Of a stretch of 64,000 nucleotides of DNA, positions 47,397 to 57,110 are shown one piece after another. Every line of letters starts with the position of its first letter. The stretch's first letter is position 1. Source of the DNA: DASUPK01 sp963843085 (GTDB taxonomy: Bacteria > Actinomycetota > Thermoleophilia > Solirubrobacterales > 70-9); assembly GCA_963843085.1 (NCBI GenBank), contig CAWJJG010000010.1:1-64000 (forward strand). Direction: 5' to 3'. The notes below the pieces were generated by a model, which made no database searches, was not told where the DNA came from, and saw only the letters and a list, made by a program, of their open reading frames with translations. The position numbers were made by a program, and so were the translations under genes.

Positions 47397-48646
47397 GGGG
47401 CCAAAGCCCAAACCGCGAACAGCGCGCTGCAGATTCCGAGCAGCGTCCCGAACAGCCAGAGCACCTGCCGGACCCTTCGACGCTCGTGAGCCCAGAGGGC
47501 GAGGGCGATCCAGAGCGGGAAGATCACGAACTCGAAGCGCGGTAGCGACATCAGCGCGAAGCCCCCGGCGGGGACGGAGAGCGGCAGCGCGAGGCCGCAA
47601 GCGGCGTAGGCGGCATAGGCCGGGCTCAGGCGCCTGAATGTCTCCTGACAGAGCCAGATGCCGCCCGCGAGGAAGCAGAACATCGCGATGTCGCGGAGGT
47701 CGAGCAACTGGGTCGGGACGCCATGGGTGTTAGCCGCGGGCGAACGGGCGAGGCTCGGGATGAGCAGCTCGCCCAGGCCGCGAACCGCGCTCCACAAACC
47801 GAGTGCGAGGCCGCCGAGCGGCACGAAGCTCCGGTGCCAGGCGGACTGGGCGGTGAAGACGGAGGTCGGGTCGCCGGTGGAGATGCCGAGGTAGGCGACG
47901 TACGCGGCGAGCCCGGCCGGGATGCCGACCAGCAGCCAGAGGATGTCCGGGCCGATTCGGCGGTAGCGGTACCAGTAGATGATCAGCAGCGGGACGATCA
48001 CGATCACACCGCCGCTCCGGGTGGCGGCCGACGCGGCGCCGAGCATCCCGGCGAGCGGCCAGCGTTCGAGCCGGGCCGCGTAGACCGCGCCGACCGAGAC
48101 CAGCAGGAAGATCGACTCCGAGTAGACGGCCGAGATCACCAGCGCGCCCGGGAACCAGGCGGCGAGCCAGACGACGGTGCGCGCTCGCTCGATGCCGAAG
48201 TCGAGGGCGACCAGCCGGTGCAGGAGGTAGAGCCCGCCGAGGCCACAGCCCGAGGAGATCAGGATTCCGGCGACGAGCGGGGAGCCGAGCAGGTCTCCGC
48301 CGACCCTGACCAGACCGGGGAAGACCGGGAAGAACGCAGCCCTGCCACCCACCTCATAGCCGTGATTGGCGATCGCCAGGTACCAGGCCGCGTCGAAGCG
48401 TGCGGCCGGGGCGACCAGCAGGTTCGCGAACGAGTCGGCGTAGGGGAGCGTCGTATAGAGCGGGTCCAGGCGAGCCGAGGCCTCGGAGGCCCAGCCGAAG
48501 ATCAGCACCGCCGCCATCCCAGCCGCCCAGACGATCGCCCGCGAGGTCCAGAAGGCGGCCCAGGCGTCGCGGACCGCGGCGCGCCGCTCGGTGCTCAGCC
48601 CGGGGAGGGCGAGGGATTCGGCCGTCTCGACGTTCGGGTGGCTCAT
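47393..48646 (-). CDS. mannosyltransferase family membrane protein (PIG-V-like)
   Basis: A 417-residue integral membrane protein with about ten helices, resembling the PIG-V/Mannosyl_trans2 group of GT-C glycosyltransferases. The first periplasmic loop carries RFDAAWYLAIANHGYE (D-x-x-W/Y motif), followed by FFPVFPGLVRVGGDLLGSPLVAG. It probably transfers mannose from polyprenyl-phosphate-mannose to a lipid or protein outside the membrane. Acceptor unknown. Confidence 0.85.
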   Translation of the reverse strand: MSHPNVETAESLALPGLSTERRAAVRDAWAAFWTSRAIVWAAGMAAVLIFGWASEASARLDPLYTTLPYADSFANLLVAPAARFDAAWYLAIANHGYEVGGRAAFFPVFPGLVRVGGDLLGSPLVAGILISSGCGLGGLYLLHRLVALDFGIERARTVVWLAAWFPGALVISAVYSESIFLLVSVGAVYAARLERWPLAGMLGAASAATRSGGVIVIVPLLIIYWYRYRRIGPDILWLLVGIPAGLAAYVAYLGISTGDPTSVFTAQSAWHRSFVPLGGLALGLWSAVRGLGELLIPSLARSPAANTHGVPTQLLDLRDIAMFCFLAGGIWLCQETFRRLSPAYAAYAACGLALPLSVPAGGFALMSLPRFEFVIFPLWIALALWAHERRRVRQVLWLFGTLLGICSALFAVWALAP

Positions 48647-48675
48647 GGGGATTCGCCGCCACTACGCTGCGCCCG

Positions 48676-49500
48676 ATGCGCGGCCGGACAATCCTGGCAA
48701 TTCTCGGCGTCGCCGTTGTTAACGCGGCGGGTTGCGGCGGGACGCACCACGACACGGTCGATCCGCGGGCGATGCTCGACGCGGCGGCCGCGCACCCCAT
48801 CACGAGCGCCGACACGGACATCGACCTGCGGGTCGCGGTGCGTGATGTGCCGGAGCTGTCGGCGCCGTTGCGGCTGCGGCTCTCCGGCCCGTACGTCAGC
48901 GGCGGCGGCACCACGGTCCCGAGGCTCGACTGGCGGCTGGGCGCGAGCGCGCTCGGGTTCCCTGTGGGCGGGCATCTCGTGTCGACCGGAGAGAACGCCT
49001 ACCTGACCGTCTACGGCGACACCTATGAGGTGGGAACGGACGCGATCGCGACCGCGAACGAGCGGATCGCGACCGCGCCGGCGATTCATCCGCGCTCCTG
49101 GTTCGGCCGTCCTCGGGTTGCCGGGCAGGGGCACGAGGGCGGTGTCGACTGCGAGCGAATCACCGCGCCTCTGCGGGGAGACGCGATGGCGCGGGACCTC
49201 GCGCGGCTGCTCGGCGGGCTCGGGCTCACGGAGCCCCCCACCGTCTCCGGCCGGGCGACCGCCTGCGTCGGATTCGACGACCGCGTGCTCCACGAGATCG
49301 AGATCGGGGCCGTGCTCGCAGTGCCGGCCGCCGATCAGGCGGCCCTCCGCGGGGCGACGTCGATCGCCCTCTCCCTCGATCTGGTGGTCAGCGACGTTGG
49401 CCAGCCTCAGGAGATCTCGGTCCCCAGGGGGGGCGGCATCCGCCCGATTCGGGACCTTGCGATCACGTTGAACGATCTCGGGATCCCCATCCCACTCTGA
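48676..49500 (+). CDS. putative lipoprotein (LppX/LprG-like length)
   Basis: A 274-residue exported lipoprotein with lipobox NAAGC at about residues 16-20. The mature part is beta-rich, with regular alternating strands (TDIDLRVAVRDVPELSAPLRLRLSGPYVS; IALSLDLVVSDVGQPQEISVP), compatible with a hydrophobic-ligand-binding lipoprotein of the LppX/LprAFG style, although no clear family match is visible. It is divergent from the mannosyltransferase gene. Confidence 0.7.
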   Translation: MRGRTILAILGVAVVNAAGCGGTHHDTVDPRAMLDAAAAHPITSADTDIDLRVAVRDVPELSAPLRLRLSGPYVSGGGTTVPRLDWRLGASALGFPVGGHLVSTGENAYLTVYGDTYEVGTDAIATANERIATAPAIHPRSWFGRPRVAGQGHEGGVDCERITAPLRGDAMARDLARLLGGLGLTEPPTVSGRATACVGFDDRVLHEIEIGAVLAVPAADQAALRGATSIALSLDLVVSDVGQPQEISVPRGGGIRPIRDLAITLNDLGIPIPL

Positions 49501-49526
49501 GCGGGCTTGACCCTTAGGCTGCGCGC

Positions 49527-49775
49527 ATGGAATCGAGTGGGAGAAGCTCAGAGGAACGCCGCGCGGCGGCCCAGGCGCGCGCCCGTGCGCGCTCAGGCGA
49601 GGCGCCGGCGACGGGCGACGAGGAGCTGATCGGCGGCACCGGCCCCCGCGGGGCGGATGGCCCGATGAGCCGCCATTACGGCGGCCCCGACGTCTACATG
49701 CGCCGCCGGCTGATCGCCGGCGCGGCGGTGATCGTCGTGATCGTGCTGATCTTCCTGTTGATCGGCGGCTGCTGA
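49527..49775 (+). CDS. small tail-anchored membrane protein
   Basis: An 82-residue protein with a hydrophilic Arg/Ala-rich N-terminal half (ERRAAAQARARARSG), a Gly/Pro/Tyr linker, and one C-terminal transmembrane helix (LIAGAAVIVVIVLIFLLIGGC), so tail-anchored with the bulk inside the cell. Family not recognised. Follows the lipoprotein gene by 26 bp and could be co-transcribed. Confidence 0.65.
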   Translation: MESSGRSSEERRAAAQARARARSGEAPATGDEELIGGTGPRGADGPMSRHYGGPDVYMRRRLIAGAAVIVVIVLIFLLIGGC

Positions 49776-49779
49776 AGAG

Positions 49780-50991
49780 CTATCTCAGCCGATCGGCCTC
49801 GTCCACGATCAGTTTGGCGAGGGCGAGAGAGGAGGTGGCGGCCGGGGAGGGCGCGTTGCGGACGTGCAGCGCCCGCTCGGTGCGGTGGACGACGAAGTCG
49901 TCGACCAGCCTGCCGTCGCGGTCGAGGGCCTGCGCCCGGATCCCGGACGGGCCGGGCAGGACGTCGGCGGCGCCGAGCTCCGGGACGAAGCGGCGCACGT
50001 CCTCGACGAAGGAGCGCCTGCTGGCGGCGTGGCGGATCTCGGTCAGGCCGGTGCGCCAGAAGCGCCGCATGAGCCGCCAGGTTCCGGGCCAGGCGAGGTT
50101 GGACCTGAGGTCGCGACCCCGCACGCGCGAGAGCCGGTACGCGTCGCGGGCCCCGACGAGCAGCGCCGACGGGCCGAGCAGGACCTCACCGTCGACCGTC
50201 CTCGTCAGGTGCCCGCCGAGGAAGGGGAGATCGGGGTCGGGGACCGGGTAGATGCTGGCCCGCACCAGCTCGCGCCGCTCTGGGCGGAGACGCAGGTAGC
50301 CGCCGCGGAAGGGGACGATCCGGGGCTCCGCCGGCGCGCCGGCCGCGACCGCGAGCCGGTCCGACCAGGCTCCGGCGCAGCTCACCACGAAGCCCGCCTC
50401 GGTGATGCCGCGCTCGTGCTCGACCGAGATCGTCGTCCCGCGGGGCGTGAGCGAGCGAACGCCCGCGCCGGTGACGACGATGCCGCGACCACGCTCGACG
50501 TCGGCCGCGTAGGAGGCGGCCACGCCCGCGAAGTCGACCACCCCGGTCTGCGGCGAGTGGAGCGCCGCGACGCCCCGGGCGTGCGGCTCGATCTCCGAGA
50601 TATCAGCCGCGCCGATCCGCCTCAGCCCAGGAACCTCGTTGGCCTCGCCGCGACGCTCGAGCTCGTCGAGGCGCCCGAGCTCGTCCTGGTCGGCGGCGAC
50701 GATCAGCTTGCCGTCGCGCCGCGCCTCGATTCCGCGCTCGTCGCAATAGGCGTAGAGGAGCCGGGCGCCCTCGACGCAGAGCCTCGCCTTCAGCGACCCC
50801 GGCGCGTAGTAGATGCCGCCGTGGATCACGCCGCTCGAGTGCGAGGTCTGGTGAGCCGCCAGGCGGTCCTCGCGCTCCAGCACGCAGAGCGTGGAGTCCG
50901 GGTGGCGGACGAGCAGCTCGCGGGCCACGGAGAGCCCGACGATGCCGCCGCCGATCACGACGAAGTCACACTTGCGTGGCGGCTCGCCCAT
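49780..50991 (-). CDS. lhgO: L-2-hydroxyglutarate oxidase-like FAD enzyme
   Basis: A 403-residue FAD-dependent oxidoreductase of the DAO superfamily, LhgO type. Rossmann motif VVIGGGIVGLSVARELL near the N-terminus; HQTSHSSGVIHGGIYYAPGSLKARLCVEG is the characteristic LhgO block; FRGGYLRLRPER and FLGGHLTRTVDGEVLLGP follow. It oxidises L-2-hydroxyglutarate to 2-oxoglutarate, feeding electrons to the respiratory chain or oxygen. The close alternative is a generic FAD-dependent oxidase. Confidence 0.9.
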   Translation of the reverse strand: MGEPPRKCDFVVIGGGIVGLSVARELLVRHPDSTLCVLEREDRLAAHQTSHSSGVIHGGIYYAPGSLKARLCVEGARLLYAYCDERGIEARRDGKLIVAADQDELGRLDELERRGEANEVPGLRRIGAADISEIEPHARGVAALHSPQTGVVDFAGVAASYAADVERGRGIVVTGAGVRSLTPRGTTISVEHERGITEAGFVVSCAGAWSDRLAVAAGAPAEPRIVPFRGGYLRLRPERRELVRASIYPVPDPDLPFLGGHLTRTVDGEVLLGPSALLVGARDAYRLSRVRGRDLRSNLAWPGTWRLMRRFWRTGLTEIRHAASRRSFVEDVRRFVPELGAADVLPGPSGIRAQALDRDGRLVDDFVVHRTERALHVRNAPSPAATSSLALAKLIVDEADRLR

Positions 50992-51024
50992 GGGCCGAGC
51001 CTATGGCCTGACTAGGATCGGCCG

Positions 51025-51993
51025 ATGGCACTCCCGCTGAAGCCGCCGATCAAGCCGCAGCTCGCCCTCTCGCGCAAGGTTCTGCCCGAGGGAGACGAGT
51101 GGGTGTACGAGCCGAAGTACGACGGCTTCCGCGCGCTCGCCTACGTCGACGGCGACGACGTCTACCTGCAGTCGCGCGGCGGCAAGCCGCTGCGCCGCTA
51201 CTTCCCGGAGGTGCGGTTCCCGGAGGGCCGCTACGTGATGGACGGCGAGCTGGTGATCCTGGACGAGGACGGGCGCGAGGAGTTCGACCAGCTGCAGAAC
51301 CGGCTGCACCCCGCCGAGTCCCGGGTGAAGATGCTCGCCGAGAAGACGCCCGCCCTCTTCCGGGCGTTCGACCTGCTCGCGGTCGACCGGCGCAAGCTGA
51401 CCGGCAAGCCGTTCGCCGAGCGCCGGGCGGCGCTCGAGGAGCTGATCGCGGCGGCGCCGGGACGCAAGAAGAGCGCGTCTGCATCGGTCGAGATCACCCC
51501 CCTCTACAAGACCGCGCAGAGCGCCGAGCCGCTGCTGCTCTCGGGCGAGGGGGTGATCGCCAAGGAGCTCGACGCGATCTACAGGCCCGGACAGCGCAAG
51601 GGCATGGTGAAGATCAAGCGGCTGCGGACGATCGACTGCGTCGTGATGGGCTGGCGGCCCGGAAAGCACGAGGGGACGGTCGGCTCGCTGATCCTCGGGC
51701 TCTACGAGAAGGGCAAGCTGCGCCCGATCGGCCACACCTCGGGCCTGAAGGCCAAGGAGAAGAAGGAGCTGGTGAAGACCCTGTCGGCGTATGAGACCGG
51801 CGAGAAGGGCTCGGGCGATCCGAGCCGCTGGGATGCCGACCGCGAGCTCGAGTGGTTCTCGCTGCGCCCCGAGTTGGTGGTGGAGGTCACCTACGACCAC
51901 ACCAGCGGAGGCCGCATCCGCCACGGCTCGAAGATCGTCCGCTGGCGCGAGGACAAGGCGCCGAAGGACTGCAAGTTCGACCAGCTGATCTAG
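51025..51993 (+). CDS. ATP-dependent DNA ligase (LigC/LigD-ligase-like)
   Basis: A 322-residue ATP-dependent ligase. Motif I is EPKYDGFRAL (lysine nucleophile near residue 31), motif III LFRAFDLLA, motif IV GEGVIAKELDAIY, motif V MVKIKRLRTIDCVVMG; the C-terminal OB fold ends with VVEVTYDHTSGGRIRHGSKIVRWR. It lacks polymerase and phosphoesterase domains, which are encoded separately at 53779 and 29110. It joins DNA nicks or ends, probably in NHEJ or repair. Confidence 0.93.
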   Translation: MALPLKPPIKPQLALSRKVLPEGDEWVYEPKYDGFRALAYVDGDDVYLQSRGGKPLRRYFPEVRFPEGRYVMDGELVILDEDGREEFDQLQNRLHPAESRVKMLAEKTPALFRAFDLLAVDRRKLTGKPFAERRAALEELIAAAPGRKKSASASVEITPLYKTAQSAEPLLLSGEGVIAKELDAIYRPGQRKGMVKIKRLRTIDCVVMGWRPGKHEGTVGSLILGLYEKGKLRPIGHTSGLKAKEKKELVKTLSAYETGEKGSGDPSRWDADRELEWFSLRPELVVEVTYDHTSGGRIRHGSKIVRWREDKAPKDCKFDQLI

Positions 51994-52009
51994 ACGGCCG
52001 GGGGCCGGC

Positions 52010-52738
52010 TCACGCCGGCGGGCCCCAGTGGAACACCTGGGTGGGGGCGACCGAGTGGAGGATGTGGGGCCAGACGTAGACCTCCCAGGTGGCCGCGACG
52101 ATCAGCATCGGGACGGCGATCGCCACGGTGACGAAGGTCGCGGCGAGCAGCTGATCCCACTCTCCCTTGCGGCTGGCGATCGTCCAGGCGGCGAGCGGCA
52201 GGAAGACCGCCGTCAGCTCCAGCAGCGCATGGGGGAGGGCCGTCAGGACGAGCAGCGGCACCGAGATGCCGAGGTCCCATGAGATGGTCGAGCCGACGAT
52301 GCCGAGCGCGATCGTCTGCGTAAAGAGCGAGAAACAGGTCACGCCGATCACCCAGGCGAAGGCGATCGGCCGCGCTTTCTCGTGAAGCAGGCGCTTGAAG
52401 CCGGTGTACCGCTCGGCGGTCAGCGGCAGCGTCGCGCCGGCGATGAAGCCGGCCACGCAGGCGAAGGCGTGTAGAGCCAGGACGAGCGAGTTGCGCCCCA
52501 CCACGCCGAGAACGCGCTCGGGGCTCGGACCGCCGCGGGCAGTAGGGCCGTAGTGAAACCCGTAGTCGGGCTGGAGCAGAGTCGCCGCCACGGTCACGGC
52601 GGCGAGCAGGCCCAGAGCGATCAGCATGGCGCCGACGAACCAGGTCCGCAGGACTGGTCCCGGATTCTCTCCCCATCCCTCCAGGATGGAGCGCGTCCGG
52701 CGCATCCCATGGACGAGGACGTACTGGTTCGTGTCCAT
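52010..52738 (-). CDS. stage II sporulation protein M-like membrane protein
   Basis: A 242-residue membrane protein with five to six helices. NSLVLALHAFACVAGFIAGATLPL, followed by LPHALLELTAVFLPLAAWTIAS, matches the SpoIIM/DUF95 signature (PHGxxELxA-like). SpoIIM homologues outside sporulating bacteria are of unknown role; in Bacillus they organise peptidoglycan hydrolases during engulfment. The N-terminal 30 residues are cytoplasmic and basic. Confidence 0.85.
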   Translation of the reverse strand: MDTNQYVLVHGMRRTRSILEGWGENPGPVLRTWFVGAMLIALGLLAAVTVAATLLQPDYGFHYGPTARGGPSPERVLGVVGRNSLVLALHAFACVAGFIAGATLPLTAERYTGFKRLLHEKARPIAFAWVIGVTCFSLFTQTIALGIVGSTISWDLGISVPLLVLTALPHALLELTAVFLPLAAWTIASRKGEWDQLLAATFVTVAIAVPMLIVAATWEVYVWPHILHSVAPTQVFHWGPPA

Positions 52739-52786
52739 GCGTCAACACATCGGACGCCCCACCCGCCACCTTGACCACCAAACCCT

Positions 52787-52835
52787 TCGACCTTCCTTAT
52801 CTGTGGTCCTATAGCGACCTTCAATCAGGAAGGTC
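52787..52835 (-). repeat. direct repeat A, decayed 5' end of a second AbiEi/DUF559-like gene
   Basis: This 49-bp segment matches 53689-53737 at 40 of 49 positions by my alignment. At 53689 it contains the start codon of the AbiEi/DUF559 gene; here the equivalent codon is ATA, and the conceptual translation IGPQIRKVEGFGG resembles MRPQKRKVDAVLA. Similarity fades toward 52745. So it is the remnant of a tandem copy, overlapping the intact gene's stop codon. Confidence 0.7.
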
Positions 52836-53714
52836 CAGGAGTTTGTGGAGGTCGACGAGCATTTGCTCGCGCTCCTCTTCGACGTCCCGCCAGGTGTAGC
52901 GCCGGAACTCGTCGCCCCGAGCGCGGGCCTCTCGCTCCCGCTGGCGGTCGAGCTCGAATGCATGGCGGCTTCGGTGGTAGCGGTAGCCGTCGAGTTCCAC
53001 CGTAAGCCGGCGCGCGGGCCAACGGCAATCGACGTAGCGCCCGTCCACGCGCTGATTGGTCACCGGAGTGGCGATGGACGCCTCCCGGAGTCGTTCGAGA
53101 AAGCGCCTCTCCAGACGGCTCACGGTGACCTGAACCTCATCACCGATGACGCGCCTGAGCTTTCGCGCGCCCGGCCAGTTGTGACGTCGGCCCAGGACGA
53201 CCCGGACCTTTTCGGGGGTGATGTGATGGCGGGCATCCGCCACGTGGACGGCGCGTGCGAGCTCGTCTTCCTCCAGGACGGCAGCCAGGTCGACGAGCGT
53301 GCGCGGAACTGTCGTGACCGGGATGCCGAGCCACACGGTCAGATCGCTCGGCCGGACACCGGCACCACGGTGCACGACGACGCCGGTCGGCCTCCGCTGC
53401 CCCTTTGTGATCACCTCCGGCGGAGGCGATCCGCTCACCAGCCCAAAGAGCCGGCCGGCCGCCTTCCCGGCAACAGCCGCTTCGTTTCCGACGGCCTTGA
53501 CGGCCGCGAGATACCTCGCCTCGACGCTTGCGGACCGATAGCCGACGGAATAGACCGCGCGGTGAAGAGCGATCAGAGAGCCAGCTTGCAGGCGTTTCCT
53601 GATCTGCCCCTCGGTGATCCCGCTGGCAAGCAGCTCCTCGCGAGAGACGACGCCGTACGACCGCCCCGCCAACCTCGCCAAGACCGCATCGACCTTCCTT
53701 TTCTGTGGTCGCAT
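52821..53714 (-). CDS. AbiEi-type N-terminal domain fused to DUF559 nuclease-like domain
   Basis: A 297-residue protein. The N-terminal part (VDAVLARLAGRSYGVVSREELLASGITEGQIRKRLQAGSLIALHRAVY) is the AbiEi-like winged-helix antitoxin domain. The C-terminal part (VDGRYVDCRWPARRLTVELDGYRYHRSRHAFELDRQREREARARGDEFRRYTW) is a DUF559/Vsr-like PD-(D/E)xK nuclease fold, with D, E and R residues in place. No partner toxin gene is adjacent. Such solitary genes are numerous in these genomes; role unknown. The ATG lies inside a 49-bp repeat. Confidence 0.88.
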   Translation of the reverse strand: MRPQKRKVDAVLARLAGRSYGVVSREELLASGITEGQIRKRLQAGSLIALHRAVYSVGYRSASVEARYLAAVKAVGNEAAVAGKAAGRLFGLVSGSPPPEVITKGQRRPTGVVVHRGAGVRPSDLTVWLGIPVTTVPRTLVDLAAVLEEDELARAVHVADARHHITPEKVRVVLGRRHNWPGARKLRRVIGDEVQVTVSRLERRFLERLREASIATPVTNQRVDGRYVDCRWPARRLTVELDGYRYHRSRHAFELDRQREREARARGDEFRRYTWRDVEEEREQMLVDLHKLLDLPD

Positions 53715-53737
53715 AGCCACCACTGAGCAGGAAGGTC
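53689..53737 (-). repeat. direct repeat B at the start of the AbiEi/DUF559 gene
   Basis: Partner of the segment at 52787. Both contain GACCTTCC near one end and GGAAGGTC near the other, an inverted pair. Copy B covers the start codon and the upstream region of the gene; copy A lies at its stop. The 902-bp period equals one gene plus one repeat. Confidence 0.7.
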
Positions 53738-53778
53738 GAAGCGTTCGCCCCCCGGGTGGGGCGGGCTTGTTGCGGTTC

Positions 53779-54798
<1,020 letters not shown>

Positions 54799-54844
54799 CT
54801 TCGCCCCTACGACCCCGGAAGCGGGGCGGATTCATCGGCGCTGA

Positions 54845-55759
54845 TTGAATCCACTGATCGAAACGCTCGAGACGCTCACCTACGAGGTGACCGGAGCCAT
54901 CGCCCGGATCACCCTGAACCGGCCGGAGCGCGGCAACGGGATCACGCTCGAGATGCCGCGCGAGCTGGCCGCCTGCGTGGAGCGCGCCAACCTCGACCCC
55001 GAGGTCCACGTGATCGCCCTCGCCGGCAACGGCTCCGGCTTCTGCGGCGGCTACGACCTGGTCGCGTCGGCCGAGCACGACATGGAGGGCATCGCTCACC
55101 CCGAGGCGCCCGAGGGCTCCCCGCTCGACCCCACGGTCCAGGCGCGCAATCACGATCCGTCGGGCACCTGGGACCCGGTCACCGACTACCAGATGATGAG
55201 CCGCAACCTGCGCGGCTTCATGAGCCTCTTCCACTCCGAGAAGCCGACGGTCTGCAAGGTGCACGGCTACTGCGTCGCGGGCGGCACGGACATGGCTCTG
55301 TGCTCGGATCTGCTGGTGGTCGAGGACAGGGCGAAGATCGGCTACCCGCCCGCCCGGGTCTGGGGAGTGCCGACCAGCGCCCTCTGGGCGTATCGAGTCG
55401 GCCCGGCCCGCGCCAAGCGGCTGCTGCTCACCGGCGACTCCATCGACGGCGCGACCGCGGCCGAATGGGGGCTGGCGTCGGAGGTCGCGCCTGCCGCGGA
55501 GCTCGACGAGCGCTTCGCGTCGCTGCTCGAGCGCATCGGCCGCGTCCCGATCAACCAGCTCGTCATGCACAAGCTGCTCGTCAACCAGGCGCTCTATGCC
55601 CAGGGCCTGCAGGCGACCCAGGCGATGGGAGTCTTCTTCGACGGGATCGCGCGCCACACTCCGGAGGGGTTCGCGTGGCAGCAGCTCGCCGCGGAGAAGG
55701 GCTTCAAGGAGGCCGTCCGCGAGCGCGACGAGCCCTTCGGCGACGTCGGCCTCGGGTAG
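54845..55759 (+). CDS. enoyl-CoA hydratase/isomerase (crotonase) family protein
   Basis: A 304-residue crotonase-fold enzyme. ITLNRPERGNGITLEMPREL at the start; oxyanion hole in GNGSGFCGGYDLVA and in VCKVHGYCVAGGTDMALCSDLLV. A long insert (residues about 80-115, EHDMEGIAHPEAPEG) distinguishes it from FadB/EchA1. Probably acts on acyl-CoA esters; the exact reaction is not clear because the catalytic Glu positions are not obvious. TTG start. Followed at 12 bp by a thioesterase gene. Confidence 0.88.
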   Translation: MNPLIETLETLTYEVTGAIARITLNRPERGNGITLEMPRELAACVERANLDPEVHVIALAGNGSGFCGGYDLVASAEHDMEGIAHPEAPEGSPLDPTVQARNHDPSGTWDPVTDYQMMSRNLRGFMSLFHSEKPTVCKVHGYCVAGGTDMALCSDLLVVEDRAKIGYPPARVWGVPTSALWAYRVGPARAKRLLLTGDSIDGATAAEWGLASEVAPAAELDERFASLLERIGRVPINQLVMHKLLVNQALYAQGLQATQAMGVFFDGIARHTPEGFAWQQLAAEKGFKEAVRERDEPFGDVGLG

Positions 55760-55770
55760 GGTGGCGCGCC

Positions 55771-56232
55771 GTGAATCCGGACATCACCCCTGAGAACATC
55801 AAGACCTGGTTGCCCGGCACGTTCCCGGGCGACATGGCGATCGAGCCGCTCGAGATCACAGACGAGGTCTCGACCGGGCGGATGGTCGTCGACAAACGCC
55901 ACCTCCATCCCGGCGGCTTCGTCCACGGCGGAGTCTGGACCGCGTTCGGCGATTCCGTCGCGGCGTGGGCGACCTTCCGCGCGCTGCCGCCGAACCACGA
56001 CTTCACGACGATCGAGCTGAAGCTGAACGTCTTCCGCGCCGGGGTGCTCGGCGACGAGCTGCTCTGCGAGGCCCGGCCGCTCCACGTCGGCCGCAGCACC
56101 GCGGTGCTCGAGGCGAAGATCACCGCGGGCGCCAAGCCGGTCGCCAACCTGATCGTCACGCAGTTCGTGCTGCCCGGCCGAGACCCGCGCGCCGAACGAC
56201 CGGCGCCCGGCGACTACCCGCCGGGGGACTGA
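55771..56232 (+). CDS. PaaI-type hotdog-fold thioesterase
   Basis: A 153-residue hotdog-fold thioesterase: HLHPGGFVHGGVWTAFGDSVAAWATFRAL is the typical PaaI/YbdB active-site helix (HPxxxVHGG), followed by FTTIELKLNVFRAGVLGDELLCEARPLHVGRSTAVLEAKI. It hydrolyses an acyl- or aroyl-CoA. GTG 55771 is close behind the crotonase gene, so the two are an operon. Confidence 0.92.
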   Translation: MNPDITPENIKTWLPGTFPGDMAIEPLEITDEVSTGRMVVDKRHLHPGGFVHGGVWTAFGDSVAAWATFRALPPNHDFTTIELKLNVFRAGVLGDELLCEARPLHVGRSTAVLEAKITAGAKPVANLIVTQFVLPGRDPRAERPAPGDYPPGD

Positions 56233-56239
56233 GCCCGGG

Positions 56240-56974
56240 TCAACCGAGAATGTTGACCGCCCGGGCCACGACCAGCCCGACGGTGACCAGGGCCGACATC
56301 CCCTGGATGCCCATCAGCAGCTTCGCCGTCTGGGTCAAGGGCATCGTGTCGGTCGGGCTGAATGCCATCGCGTTGGTCAGGGATGTGTAGAGGTAGTCGA
56401 GAAAGGCCGGCTGCCAGCGCTTGCCCATCGGCGTGTGTTCGGTGGAGTCCATCTGAGGGAAGAGGAAGTCCGGCCATGGGCGTTCCTTCTCGAAGCGATC
56501 CAGCGGGCCGCCGCGGTCCAGATCCCAGAAGACGACGGAGAAGATCAATACGTTGGTGACCCAGAGCACGACACCCGACCCGATCAGCGCATGCCCGTTC
56601 ACCTTCCCGCCGACGATCAGGTAGTGCACCAGCAGGCCGAGTGAGACCAGGTAAGTCAGCGTCACGAGGCCGAGAATCGTCCAGAGCAGGCCGCGCTGAT
56701 GACGCCAGCCAGCGCGCGAAACCCGCGCGGGCGCGATCACGACCAGGGTGAGAAGCAGGAGCCCCTCGACCGCCGGGATCAGCCAGATCGGGCCGATGAT
56801 GAGTTTGTCCGAGAGGGCGAGATGAAGCCCGACCGCGATCGCCACGGCGAGCTGGGCCGGCCAGAGCGGATCGCCCTCCTCGACCCGCCTGTTCAGGCGG
56901 TGGACCTCCCGCCGCAGGTGACCGGGGACGTGCCTCGTTTCAGCCGGCGCGCTGCGGGCGGTCGAATCGGCCAT
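56240..56974 (-). CDS. DUF1345-like membrane protein
   Basis: A 244-residue membrane protein with about six helices. The C-terminal block FLDYLYTSLTNAMAFSPTDTMPLTQTAKLLMGIQGMSALVTVGLVVARAVNIL is typical of DUF1345/ion-channel-like proteins (selectivity-filter-like T-D-T). A potassium-channel-type role is possible. ATG 56974 is chosen because the frame above it is not coding-like. Confidence 0.75.
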   Translation of the reverse strand: MADSTARSAPAETRHVPGHLRREVHRLNRRVEEGDPLWPAQLAVAIAVGLHLALSDKLIIGPIWLIPAVEGLLLLTLVVIAPARVSRAGWRHQRGLLWTILGLVTLTYLVSLGLLVHYLIVGGKVNGHALIGSGVVLWVTNVLIFSVVFWDLDRGGPLDRFEKERPWPDFLFPQMDSTEHTPMGKRWQPAFLDYLYTSLTNAMAFSPTDTMPLTQTAKLLMGIQGMSALVTVGLVVARAVNILG

Positions 56975-57012
56975 CGGCGAAGCCGAGGCTAGAGTCGGGT
57001 CCGGACAGCCGG

Positions 57013-57110
57013 CGGCTTCGCCATCAGATCGCGGCCACAAGCGGCCGCCCCACATGAGTCGCTCCGGGCTACGCCCTCCGCCCCAAAGTGGAGCGGCCTG
57101 GTGGCCGCTA
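57013..57110 (-). repeat. 98-bp multi-hairpin repeat, copy 2 (contains the pyk stop codon)
   Basis: Same length as copy 1, 87 of 98 bases identical by my alignment, and again starting leftward with the TAG stop of the preceding gene. Changes in the GCTCC/GGAGC stem preserve pairing through G-U (GCTCC with GGGGC), and the GGGCGAAGCCC loop varies only at the loop base (GGGCGTAGCCC), as expected for conserved RNA structure. Confidence 0.85.
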
